The notes under the pieces were generated by a model that saw only the letters and a program-made list of their open reading frames with translations, was not told the DNA's origin and did no database searches. From positions 3,334,395 through 3,398,394 of the forward strand of contig NZ_KE386571.1 of assembly GCF_000427645.1 (NCBI RefSeq): a stretch of 64,000 nt of DNA. The letters are read 5' to 3'. Made by a program: the position numbers and the translations under genes. Numbering within the stretch: the first letter of the stretch is position 1; each line of letters starts with the position of its first letter. Positions 18,586 through 26,550 of the stretch are shown here, one piece after another. The stretch comes from Sphingomonas phyllosphaerae FA2 (GTDB taxonomy: Bacteria > Pseudomonadota > Alphaproteobacteria > Sphingomonadales > Sphingomonadaceae).

Positions 18586-18821
18586 AATGATCCGCCCGAA
18601 TCTGAACTGCCGCCGCCGATTTGGCGGATGGGCAGCAGCTACGCGGATCGATTGAAGACGAGGTTAATGGTGCAGCAGTAAACAGACACAATAGACGAGC
18701 GATTACAATGTTGTCGTAGCGTAACGATCACGGAGGCGGGCGGTGTATTGTAGCTTACCTCTTATTAATCCCTCGCGCTTAACATGATCGCGTAACGCAA
18801 CGATTGAGGACATGCGGCATC
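18586..18821. other. Divergent intergenic region, AT-richer
   Basis: These 236 bases lie between the DUF1800 gene (minus) and the coiled-coil protein gene (plus). The stretch 18655-18800 is clearly richer in A and T than the surroundings. It probably holds both promoters; no operator was recognised. Confidence 0.4.
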
Positions 18822-19460
18822 ATGGAAGCGGCGAGCGGGCGTTCGACGGTCGACGACGATATCGCGGCGGCGCTGCGTCGGGCGGTCGCCTTTGCGGGAT
18901 TGCTCGCGGTGACCGCGGTCGCGGCGATCGCCTGCACCGCTCGCACCCCGCAGCCGGCCGCCGGGATCGCGACCGATCGGCTGATGGCGCAGGAAGCCTT
19001 GTGGAACGCCGAAGCGACGCGTGCGTCGGCGATCGCCTTCCCGCCCGCGCTGCTGGCCCGTCGCAAGGATCCCAAGGTGGCGACCATTCTGGCCGAGGTG
19101 CAGCAGCAGCTATCTGCCGATCAATCCGCCTCGACCGCACGGCGCAGTGCCGTGCTGCGTCAGATGGACGAAGCGCGTGCCGAGCGCGATCTGCACGAAT
19201 CGCAGCGGACGGTGCTGTTGGTGAAGATCGAGCAGGCCTCTGCGCTGATGCAGCAGCGCGGCCCCGCGGGCATCACCCCCGGGCTTCAAGGCGACCTGGC
19301 GTCGCTGAAGATTCAGGAGGCGAAGTCGTATGGCGGCGTCGTGCTGGCGAGCCGCAAGCTCAAGTTGCTTACCGAACGTATGATGACGCTCGCCAATGCC
19401 GAGCAGGCACGGGCGAACACGCGGCTGGAGTCGGTCCGCACCCAGCTGCGCGGTGGATAA
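18822..19460 (+). CDS. Membrane-anchored coiled-coil protein, unknown function
   Basis: This is a 212-residue protein. A membrane segment (AVAFAGLLAVTAVAAIACTA, about residues 23-42) is followed by about 150 residues of charged, heptad-like helix rich in Ala, Gln, Arg and Leu. Pro/Gly breaks near RGPAGITPG suggest a helical hairpin. This looks like the hairpin part of an HlyD-type adaptor without its barrel or lipoyl domains. The ATG at 18822 has GAGGA 11 bases upstream; a TTG at 18804 is possible. It is convergent with the ExoY-like transferase. I do not recognise the family; a periplasmic spacer or regulator of polysaccharide export is a guess. Confidence 0.7.
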   Translation: MEAASGRSTVDDDIAAALRRAVAFAGLLAVTAVAAIACTARTPQPAAGIATDRLMAQEALWNAEATRASAIAFPPALLARRKDPKVATILAEVQQQLSADQSASTARRSAVLRQMDEARAERDLHESQRTVLLVKIEQASALMQQRGPAGITPGLQGDLASLKIQEAKSYGGVVLASRKLKLLTERMMTLANAEQARANTRLESVRTQLRGG

Positions 19461-19466
19461 GCGAAA

Positions 19467-19488
19467 CCTGCCGCCGTCGGGCGGCAGG
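19467..19488. terminator. Hairpin between convergent genes
   Basis: CCTGCCGCC and GGCGGCAGG form a perfect 9-base-pair stem with loop GTCG. It lies between two convergent stops (19460 and 19494). The T-run is missing, so termination strength is uncertain. Confidence 0.6.
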
Positions 19489-19493
19489 AGCGA

Positions 19494-20186
19494 TCAGTAA
19501 GAGCCGCGCTGGAACAACACGCTGGGGACGGTGTAGGCGATGATCTTCACGTTCATCGCACACGATCGCGCGCGGCTGTACGTCACGTCATAGGCCACGC
19601 GACGACGATAGGACACGTCGTTGCGACCGCCGACCTGCCAGAGACCGGTGATACCCGGCCGCACGGCGCAATAATGTTCGAAATAGCGGCCATAGCGGCC
19701 GATCTCGCCGACCACGATCGGACGCGGTCCGACGAGGCTCATGTCGCCGCGCACGACGTTCCAGAGCTGCGGAAGCTCGTCGAGACTCGTCTTGCGCAGA
19801 AAACGGCCGATGCCGATCACGCGCGGATCGTCGCGCAGCTTGTGATCCCGCTCCCACTCGGCACGCGCCTCGGGACTGGTTTCGAGCAGGTGGCGCAGGC
19901 GCGCATCCGCGTCGACCACCATACTGCGGAACTTCAGACAGGGGAACGACCGCCCGCCGCGCCCGATGCGCTGGTGCGCGAAAATCACCGGGCCGGGATC
20001 GAGGATGTAGATCACCGCGGCCACGATCGCCATCAGCGGGGCGAGGATGATCAGCGCGGTCACCGCGAGAGTCACGTCGAGCACCCGGCTGGCGACATCG
20101 TCCAGCCGCTGCCACTTTGCGGAATCACTGATGCCGTTCGCTACGCCGGTCCGTTCCGGCGCAACCATCACGGTCGCTTCATGCAC
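19494..20186 (-). CDS. Sugar transferase, ExoY-like priming enzyme
   Basis: This is a 230-residue polyprenyl-phosphate hexose-1-phosphate transferase of the short form. It has one N-terminal membrane segment ([27 protein letters not shown]) and the cytosolic catalytic domain. Conserved elements are [47 protein letters not shown] (read as adjoining motifs) and [10 protein letters not shown]. It would transfer the first sugar phosphate to undecaprenyl phosphate and so start repeat-unit assembly. A long-form enzyme of the same reaction class is at 41396-42883, so two priming steps are available. The start ATG at 20186 leaves about 50 residues before the membrane segment. Confidence 0.93.
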   Translation of the reverse strand: MHEATVMVAPERTGVANGISDSAKWQRLDDVASRVLDVTLAVTALIILAPLMAIVAAVIYILDPGPVIFAHQRIGRGGRSFPCLKFRSMVVDADARLRHLLETSPEARAEWERDHKLRDDPRVIGIGRFLRKTSLDELPQLWNVVRGDMSLVGPRPIVVGEIGRYGRYFEHYCAVRPGITGLWQVGGRNDVSYRRRVAYDVTYSRARSCAMNVKIIAYTVPSVLFQRGSY

Positions 20187-20494
20187 GGCTTCGCTCCCTG
20201 GACGTCACGCTGCATCGCAACAAATAAATCAAATCAGCCGAAATGGAAACCGGAAGAAAGTCACACTTTCCTCGCTTTGCCCCGCGATCATGGCGATCCG
20301 TCGTGGCGCAGGTTAAAGCGGCGTTTACCGGAATGGTTCCCCGTGGGCGATAACCCGTTGGCTGGGCGGGACAAGTTGAAGCGGTTAGGTGGGGCGAAGA
20401 AGCCTGCGTATCTCGGCACGGGACGCAGGCCGGTCTGCCGTCCTTGTTTGCGGTGCAGCGCTGCCCTAGTGCTCGGCGGGGGAGAACGCCGGGG
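20187..20494. promoter_or_regulatory. Divergent intergenic region with small inverted repeats
   Basis: These 308 bases lie upstream of both the ExoY-like gene (minus) and the acyltransferase gene (plus). The part 20218-20275 is unusually A-rich for this genome. It contains GAAAGT-CAC-ACTTTC at 20256-20270, about 70 bases before the ExoY-like start, a possible operator. GCCTGCGT and ACGCAGGC form another inverted repeat at about 20402-20430. Promoter positions were not resolved. Confidence 0.45.
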
Positions 20495-22369
20495 TTGGGC
20501 CACCGTAACGACATCGATGGACTGCGTGCACTGGCCGTCCTGCCGATCGTGCTGTTCCATTTCGGTGCGGCGCTACTCTCGGGCGGCTACGTCGGGGTCG
20601 ACGTGTTTTTCGTGATTTCCGGCTTCGTCATCGCGCGCAGCATCGTCGCCGATGTTGATGCCGGGCGGTTCAGCTTGCGGACCTTCTATGTGCGGCGAAT
20701 CTGCCGGATCCTGCCGGCGCTGGTGGTCACGGTGGTGGCGGCGACGGCGGCGGCGTTCTGGCTGCTTCTGCCGGAGGATTTGACCTCGCACTTTCGCAGC
20801 GTCGCCGCGATCGGCGCATTCGCCTCGAACGTGTTTTTCTGGCGCTCGTCGGGGTATTTCGAGGTAGCCGCACAGACCCGCCTGTTGCTGCATAGCTGGT
20901 CGCTGGCGGTCGAGGAGCAATTCTATTTCCTGGCGCCGGTGCCGTTGGCGCTGCTCCATCGCAGGTTCCCGCGCGGGTGGTTGCGAGTGATCCTGATCGT
21001 CGCGGCCGCGAGCCTGGCGATGTCGATCGCCATGGTCTTCACCGCGCCGACCGCGGGCTATTTCCTGCTGCCCGGACGAGCGTGGGAACTGCTGCTGGGC
21101 GCGGCGATCGCACGAGCCGGTACTGCGCCGACCGATAACGCTCGGGCGCGCGAAGTGCTGGCGGTCGCCGGCGTGACGATGATCGTGGGCAGCATGGTGC
21201 TTCTCGAGGAAAAGTCGGCTTTCCCGGGCTGGAACGCACTCTTCCCGTGTCTCGGCACTGTGTTGGTCATTTTGGCGGGGACCGGCGCAGGACGGCTGCC
21301 GATCGTCAATCGGGCCTTGGCGACGACGCTTCCGCGCGCGATCGGTCGTATCTCCTATTCGCTTTACCTGGTCCATTGGCCGATCGTGGCGCTGTTTCAA
21401 TATCGCCTGATGCGGGGGCCGACCGCGGTCGAGGGACTGGCGATGCTCGCCGTGAGCATCGTGCTCGCCGCATTGTCGTGGCGGTTCGTCGAGGAGCCGG
21501 CGCGCCGTTACGCCTATCGCTTGCGCGAACTGCCCGCGTCGCAGTGGCGAGTGATCGCGCTCGGCGCGGCATCGTCGGTGGCGATGATCGTGGCCGGGCT
21601 GGCGGGTGCGGCAGGCGGCGGCTGGCCCCGCCGATTTCCGGGCTACCGTACGGTCGTGATCAGCGGGCAGGAGCGGTGGGGCGGAACCACGTGTTTCAAC
21701 GAGGATCCATCGCACGCCATAGCGTGGAATGCCGATCAATGCACCCGCGTCCGTGGAAATGGCGGGCGCATCCTGCTGTGGGGCGACAGCCATGCGGTGC
21801 AGTACGTCCCGGGATTGATCGACGAACAGGCATCGCTCGACCGCGACGTATTGCAATATACGTTTGCGGGCTGCCCGCCGATCTTCGCCTATTTTTCGGC
21901 GGCGCGGATTGGCTGCTCCCAATCGAATGCGCGCGTCCCGGCGCTGATCCGCCACTATCGCATTACGCAGGTGGTGCTTGCGGCGCGCTGGGACAAAGTG
22001 CCGTTGCGAACGCTGGGTGAACTGCACGCCACGATTGCGGCCTTGCAGCAGCTGGGCGTCAGCGTAACGGTAATCGGGCCATCGCCGATCTTCGCGGTGA
22101 CGCCGCAGGCTTTCGACTATCTCTCCGGCCAATCGCGTCGTGCCCGCGGGATAGCCCAGCATCGGCTGGACCTCGAGATGATCGACCTCGTGCGCCGTGA
22201 AGCGGCCGGCGCACAATATGTCGAACCGCTGAAGACTCTGTGCCCCGCTGGCGCGTGCCCGTATCGTGTCGGATCGACGTGGCTCTATAGCGACGACGCG
22301 CATCTATCCGCCGCCGGATCGCGACAAGCGGCGCGCGCCTTCCTGATACCGGCGCTGCAGCACCGCTGA
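20495..22369 (+). CDS. Acyltransferase 3 family protein with C-terminal SGNH domain
   Basis: This is an O-acyltransferase of the OafA type, about 624 residues. The N-terminal acyltransferase-3 domain begins RNDIDGLRALAVLPIVLFHF and has about ten membrane segments. Its conserved parts include GVDVFFVISGFVI, LLLHSWSLAVEEQFYF and ISYSLYLVHWP. The C-terminal SGNH domain has WGDSHAVQ (nucleophile Ser) and SDDAHLS (Asp/His pair). The two domains together acetylate surface glycans: the membrane part supplies the acyl group and the periplasmic part transfers it. The start is uncertain. TTG at 20495 has GGGGGAG ten bases upstream, and GTG 20453 and TTG 20444 are alternatives. The polysaccharide of this window is the likely acceptor. 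Confidence 0.9.
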   Translation: MGHRNDIDGLRALAVLPIVLFHFGAALLSGGYVGVDVFFVISGFVIARSIVADVDAGRFSLRTFYVRRICRILPALVVTVVAATAAAFWLLLPEDLTSHFRSVAAIGAFASNVFFWRSSGYFEVAAQTRLLLHSWSLAVEEQFYFLAPVPLALLHRRFPRGWLRVILIVAAASLAMSIAMVFTAPTAGYFLLPGRAWELLLGAAIARAGTAPTDNARAREVLAVAGVTMIVGSMVLLEEKSAFPGWNALFPCLGTVLVILAGTGAGRLPIVNRALATTLPRAIGRISYSLYLVHWPIVALFQYRLMRGPTAVEGLAMLAVSIVLAALSWRFVEEPARRYAYRLRELPASQWRVIALGAASSVAMIVAGLAGAAGGGWPRRFPGYRTVVISGQERWGGTTCFNEDPSHAIAWNADQCTRVRGNGGRILLWGDSHAVQYVPGLIDEQASLDRDVLQYTFAGCPPIFAYFSAARIGCSQSNARVPALIRHYRITQVVLAARWDKVPLRTLGELHATIAALQQLGVSVTVIGPSPIFAVTPQAFDYLSGQSRRARGIAQHRLDLEMIDLVRREAAGAQYVEPLKTLCPAGACPYRVGSTWLYSDDAHLSAAGSRQAARAFLIPALQHR

Positions 22370-22398
22370 GCGCGACCGCTATTCTGCCCGAGCGGCAA

Positions 22399-23526
22399 TT
22401 ACCGGAGTGATTCCGCCTGCGCGGTGAGACGTGTGCCGGACGGCGCCGCGCGACGCGCAAAAAATCTACGACGCAAGGCCTTGAGGAGCGGCTGCTCGAC
22501 GAACAGGTGGAGTGCCACCCCGACCACGCCGACGATGATCAGGGTGGCGACCATGATTGATGCCTGCATCGGCAGTGCCGCGTCACGGAAGAAGCGTCCG
22601 GCAACAACCGACACGGCTTTGATCACGAACGGATGGATCAGGTAAATGGCATAGCTCGCTTCGCCGAGTTGAAGGAGCATGGGATGACCCGCGCGGCCAT
22701 CGCCACGCTCCAGCATCAACGCCGAGGCCACGATCGCGAAGGCAGGCACCCCCCATTTCACGATGTCGGGGATCGCGGGCCACAGCGTTGCCCCCATGAC
22801 GAGCGCCAGCGCGGCGGCGCCCATGACCAGCAGCGCGAACATCCGATTACGGACGCCAGCGTGCGGGTCGGATGAGCCTTGCCAAAGGCGGTGCAGCCAC
22901 AACCCCGCGCCGAATTCGAGCAACAGCGGGCTGGTATAGGTGCGGCCGATCGCGCCGTCAGGATCAGCGGCGAAGCCGACCACCACCAGCGCTGCCAACA
23001 CGATGCTCAAAGCGATCAGTCGCGGCGTCGTGCCCCGTATCAGGAGCCCCGCAGCGAACAGCACGTAGAAGAACATTTCGTAATTGAGCGTCCATCCGAT
23101 GAACAAGACCGGATGAATTTCGCCGGCTCGGTCGACATATGGCACGAAGAACAAGGAGCGAAGGATCATTCCGGCATCAGGAACGCCGGCCTTGCTGGCC
23201 AGCGCCGGAATGAACGGTCCCGCTACCCCGATCAGCAGCGTCAACAGCCAGTAGAGCGGTGCGACGCGGATCAGCCGCTTCGCCATGAATGCGCCAGGCC
23301 GACCGACATCGTCGCGCGCAGCGACATGCTGGATGATAAACCCGCTGATGACGAAGAAGATGTCGACGCCCGCCCGGCCGAATTCCAGCGGCAGCGACTG
23401 GCCAAGCGTGGTCAACAGCCGTGCATGATAAAGCACGACCAGATAGGCCGCGACGGCGCGTACGTATTGCAGGTTCGTCAGGAGAGCGCGCGGCCGCGCT
23501 TCGAGAGAAGGCTCGGGCAATAACAC
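22399..23526 (-). CDS. Acyltransferase 3 family protein
   Basis: This is an integral-membrane O-acyltransferase without an SGNH domain. Conserved parts are LQYVRAVAAYLVVLYHARLL near the N-terminus, GVDIFFVISGFII, FIGWTLNYEMFFYVLF and ASYAIYLIHPFVI; about ten hydrophobic segments are visible. The GTG at 23526 (GAGG 11 bases upstream) gives 375 residues; the open frame extends to a GTG at 23592, just after the PilZ stop, which would add 22 residues. It is convergent with the SGNH acyltransferase (29-base gap). It probably adds acetyl or a similar group to an exported glycan or lipid-linked repeat. Confidence 0.86.
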   Translation of the reverse strand: MLLPEPSLEARPRALLTNLQYVRAVAAYLVVLYHARLLTTLGQSLPLEFGRAGVDIFFVISGFIIQHVAARDDVGRPGAFMAKRLIRVAPLYWLLTLLIGVAGPFIPALASKAGVPDAGMILRSLFFVPYVDRAGEIHPVLFIGWTLNYEMFFYVLFAAGLLIRGTTPRLIALSIVLAALVVVGFAADPDGAIGRTYTSPLLLEFGAGLWLHRLWQGSSDPHAGVRNRMFALLVMGAAALALVMGATLWPAIPDIVKWGVPAFAIVASALMLERGDGRAGHPMLLQLGEASYAIYLIHPFVIKAVSVVAGRFFRDAALPMQASIMVATLIIVGVVGVALHLFVEQPLLKALRRRFFARRAAPSGTRLTAQAESLR

Positions 23527-23596
23527 GTACTTTTTCGCCTCGGTCGAATTTGCGTGACCATGAGGCGCGAGCCCGGCCCTGCCAGCGGTCACACCG

Positions 23597-24067
23597 TCAT
23601 AGCAGCGCTGCGATCAGCTTGGCCACCCCCGCCCACAGCACCACCGAGCCGCCCACGATCACGCCGAGCCGCACCGCGCCGGGAAACCGCTGGATCTCGG
23701 GTTCGGCGAGCGGCGGGGTGAGCGGCGAATCGCTCGTCATGTGGATAACGGTGCCGCCGCGGAACGCCTGCATCACTTCGGCGCGGCCGAGCGGCTCGCT
23801 GAATTCGCAGCCATAGCCGCCGGGCACCTGCCGGACGACGCGCGCGCTGGCACGGCCGCGGCCGGGCAGACCGATCGTCACCTCGCTGCCGAGCTCCAGC
23901 CGGGAGTCGGTGGCGACGCTGAACCCGGTTTCGGACAGGTCGCGGACATAGACGTCGTTCGCCTGCGCGCGTTCGTCACGCAGCGTGGATGGTTGATTGA
24001 TCGTCTGCCGCTCGGCCGAGCGGCGATCGTCGGAATCGCTGGGTAGCAATATTGCCGGAATGAGCAT
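23597..24067 (-). CDS. PilZ-domain protein with C-terminal membrane segment
   Basis: This is a 156-residue protein. The PilZ-like part holds DDRRSAERQ near the N-terminus (a weak match to the RxxxR element) and VRDLSETGFSVATDSRLELGSEVTIGLPG, matching the (D/N)xSxxG part that binds c-di-GMP. A C-terminal hydrophobic stretch (AVRLGVIVGGSVVLWAGVAKLIAALL) should anchor it in the membrane. The ATG at 24067 has AAAGG eight bases upstream; a GTG at 24082 is possible. Its location among polysaccharide genes suggests c-di-GMP control of their activity, but the binding motif is not canonical enough to be sure. Confidence 0.82.
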   Translation of the reverse strand: MLIPAILLPSDSDDRRSAERQTINQPSTLRDERAQANDVYVRDLSETGFSVATDSRLELGSEVTIGLPGRGRASARVVRQVPGGYGCEFSEPLGRAEVMQAFRGGTVIHMTSDSPLTPPLAEPEIQRFPGAVRLGVIVGGSVVLWAGVAKLIAALL

Positions 24068-24243
24068 CGCCGCGCCTTTCACTGAGCATCAAGGAGTTAG
24101 TCGTCGCAGAGCTACCAGCGGGTTAATGCGCGCCCCTTTTTGCGCCCGCGGAAACAACATCGACGGAATACGTTCAACGCACCGTAAGTTTTGTGTGCCG
24201 TTCCGGGACGGACGCACGGAAACCTTGGTAAATGGAGGGGTAA

Positions 24244-24426
24244 GTGCGTTTCGATCGGACGGAACAATTTGCCGCCAGCGGCGTGCCGCTGGTCTTCGAC
24301 CGCTTCGGATTGATCGGCCCGTTCATCGCCGACGTCGTCGATCCATTGTCGGCGGCGCGCGGGATGCTGATCGGGCTGACGCTGGCGACAGCACTCTGGT
24401 TGGTGATCGCCGCGCTGGTGATCTGA
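24244..24426 (+). CDS. Small membrane protein, 60 residues
   Basis: The gene starts with GTG at 24244, five bases after the strong ribosome-binding sequence GGAGG (24234-24238). The product has a polar N-terminal half and one C-terminal membrane helix (LIGLTLATALWLVIAALVI). It is divergent from the PilZ gene and convergent with DUF1996 paralogue 2. No family is recognised. The clear translation signal is the main reason to accept it as a gene. Confidence 0.65.
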   Translation: MRFDRTEQFAASGVPLVFDRFGLIGPFIADVVDPLSAARGMLIGLTLATALWLVIAALVI

Positions 24427-24467
24427 CGCCGCACATTGCGCGACCGGAACGGAACGTCGGCCATCGG

Positions 24468-25742
24468 TCAGTTCCGAACCGGCACGACGTGCGGCTTGGC
24501 GGTCCAGACGAAGCCGCTGAACATCTTTAGCTGCTTGCCATTGCCAAGGTCGCCGCCGTTGCAGCTCAGAAGCTTGTCGATGCAGTTCGCCATCCACGTC
24601 CGCATCACCGAGTCGTCCCACGCGCCGAACCAGTCGGCGTGCAGCGTGCTTCCCGGGCGCATCATCGGCATGCCGGGCATCTCGTCCGAGGCCAGGTGCC
24701 AGCTCTTCGCCGTTCCGTCCCACGTGCCTGAGGTGTCGAGATCCTCGTCCACGCTGTACCAGGCCGCGATCGAGAAGCCCGGCACGACATAGGGGTGCGT
24801 GTCTGGGCACTTCAGGTAGCCCCAGTTGCCGAAGCCCGGATAGGCCATGTGCGAGCGGTGGTCGGCAGTGTCGAGGTTCTTGCCGTCCCAGCAGGTGGGT
24901 GAGGCGAGAACCGCGCCAAGCTGATTGCCGACGGGGCAATTCTTCGCCGCCTCGACAATGTCGGCGAAATGGCCGGACTTGGCGGTCGGGCCCTGGCAAT
25001 TGAACCAGCCGTTCTCGAATTTGGCCGACATGTCCGCCATGTTGAAGCCGAAGACATAGCGCAGGCCCCGCGGCAGCCCGACGCACGCCTTGCCGACGGT
25101 CTTACATTGGGGCGCCGTCTGCGGGTAGCTCTTGTAATAGATGGTGATATAGTCCGGCCGGACGACCCCGCCCTTGCCGTTCAGCATCGCCGGAACCCAG
25201 TACGCGCTGCGGTTCAGCGGGCTGTTGCAGGTGCTCTGGCCAGTGGTGCGCAGGCTTTCGTAGGTCGAATTGGCGTTGGCCAGCGTATTGCCGAAGAACT
25301 GGTGCAGGTGTGAGCGACCGGCCTGACCGGGGAAGACGACCGGGTCGTCGCGCAGCTCGTGGCTGGGATTGCAGATGAAGCGGAAGGCCCCGACGTCCTC
25401 GGTACCGGCCTGCGCGATGTCGCCCGTGCCCCAGGACGGCACCAGCTCCGAATTGACGTCGAAGTTGCTGGGGATCTCGGGATAGCCGTCGGGCGCCGCC
25501 AGGCTGCCCGGGGTTACTGCGACCGGTGCAGCGCTGGGCGTGGGTGTGGGCGTCGGCACCGGGGTCGGAGTCGGCGTGGGCACGGTCGCAACCGGTGCGG
25601 CGGCGGTCGGCGACGTCGCCTCACCGCCGCCGCCACCGCCGCATGAGGCGAGCGCCAGCGCGCCGGCGAGTTGCGCGAAGGTTCGGCCGGCGCGACGCGT
25701 CAGCGTGCCCGGTGCCGCATGACGCAGCAGCGACTTCATCAA
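24468..25742 (-). CDS. DUF1996 lipoprotein (paralogue 2)
   Basis: This is a 424-residue protein with a lipoprotein signal (LALASC lipobox at about residues 29-34), a Gly run and a short Pro/Thr linker ([15 protein letters not shown]), then a DUF1996 domain. It shares with paralogue 1 the motifs GRSHLHQFFGN, LNRSAYWVPAMLNG, LPRGLRYVFGFNM, DEMPG and HADWFGAWDD in the same order. Unlike paralogue 1 it has the Gly/Pro/Thr leader seen in the DUF1800 lipoprotein. It stands alone, with 41 bases to the small membrane protein and 139 bases to the GT25 gene. Function is unknown; it is presumed to be attached to the envelope through lipid. Confidence 0.88.
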   Translation of the reverse strand: MMKSLLRHAAPGTLTRRAGRTFAQLAGALALASCGGGGGGEATSPTAAAPVATVPTPTPTPVPTPTPTPSAAPVAVTPGSLAAPDGYPEIPSNFDVNSELVPSWGTGDIAQAGTEDVGAFRFICNPSHELRDDPVVFPGQAGRSHLHQFFGNTLANANSTYESLRTTGQSTCNSPLNRSAYWVPAMLNGKGGVVRPDYITIYYKSYPQTAPQCKTVGKACVGLPRGLRYVFGFNMADMSAKFENGWFNCQGPTAKSGHFADIVEAAKNCPVGNQLGAVLASPTCWDGKNLDTADHRSHMAYPGFGNWGYLKCPDTHPYVVPGFSIAAWYSVDEDLDTSGTWDGTAKSWHLASDEMPGMPMMRPGSTLHADWFGAWDDSVMRTWMANCIDKLLSCNGGDLGNGKQLKMFSGFVWTAKPHVVPVRN

Positions 25743-25881
25743 AAAGCTCCATGCCCGGAGTGGCCGGACGTGCGTCCGGTCGGGATGGCTCTTTCTACCC
25801 TGCGGTGGTTAGGGCGGTGTGAAGCGGCGTGGTTACGCCCCGGTAAACATGGGGCAATTCAGCGCCACGCTGGCGCCCGTA

Positions 25882-26547
25882 TCAGCGCGTCGCCGTGGCG
25901 CCGCGGCGGGCCCTCTGTCGTTTGACGCGGCGGGCCCATTGCGCGGCGTCGCGCAGGATCGGCCAACGATCGAAGAAGCGCAGATCGGCGATGTCGGTGC
26001 GCGACGGCCGCTGGTCCGCGATCGGCGGCACCGCGAAATGCGTGACGATCTCGGGATGCGCGCGCCGGTACCAGACATAGGCGCCATCGATCGTCGGGTG
26101 GTCGTCGAGCGTGAGCAACCCGCGCAGATAGGCGGCCAACGCGGGAACGATGTCCGCGCGAAACCCCATGCAATGCGACCCGATGATGTCGCTTCGCGGC
26201 AGGTCGTCCGGGTTCGCCGCGTGATAGCCGCCGTAGAAGAGCTGACAGTCGGCCGGCAGCACCGTGTCGCGCGCGGCGACGGTGAAATCGGCATCGTCCT
26301 CGAGGATCAGCACGCTGGCGCCAGCAGCCGCGGCGGCGTCGAGGATGTCGAGATGGCTGTGATAACAGCCGCGCGCGCCGATCGAGCTGAAGGTGCCGGG
26401 GTCGTCGAAGCGGCAGGCGTCGAAGAAGGCGACGCGCGGGTCGGCGTCAGCACCGATCCTGCGCAGCTCCGCGATCATCTCCGCCCGGCGATCGGCGCGG
26501 TATTTGAGGTTGATGATGCGGACTTGGTCGAAATGGTCGAACAGCAT
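25882..26547 (-). CDS. Glycosyltransferase family 25-like protein
   Basis: This is a 221-residue protein. The N-terminal RIINLKYRADRRAEM is the hallmark start of GT25 (LPS-type galactosyltransferase) proteins, and VLILEDDADF supplies the acidic metal-binding site. A Cys- and His-containing central part (IGSHCMGFRADIV) is also typical. It starts three bases after the GT4 gene stop, so the two are probably cotranscribed. It may add a branching sugar to LPS or the exopolysaccharide; donor and acceptor are unknown. Confidence 0.83.
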   Translation of the reverse strand: MLFDHFDQVRIINLKYRADRRAEMIAELRRIGADADPRVAFFDACRFDDPGTFSSIGARGCYHSHLDILDAAAAAGASVLILEDDADFTVAARDTVLPADCQLFYGGYHAANPDDLPRSDIIGSHCMGFRADIVPALAAYLRGLLTLDDHPTIDGAYVWYRRAHPEIVTHFAVPPIADQRPSRTDIADLRFFDRWPILRDAAQWARRVKRQRARRGATATR

Positions 26548-26550
26548 CTC

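Noticed and set aside
18068..18655. A plus-strand frame encoding Val-Gly repeats
   Set aside because: It is the antisense reading of the Pro/Thr linker repeats of the DUF1800 gene and has no start signal.
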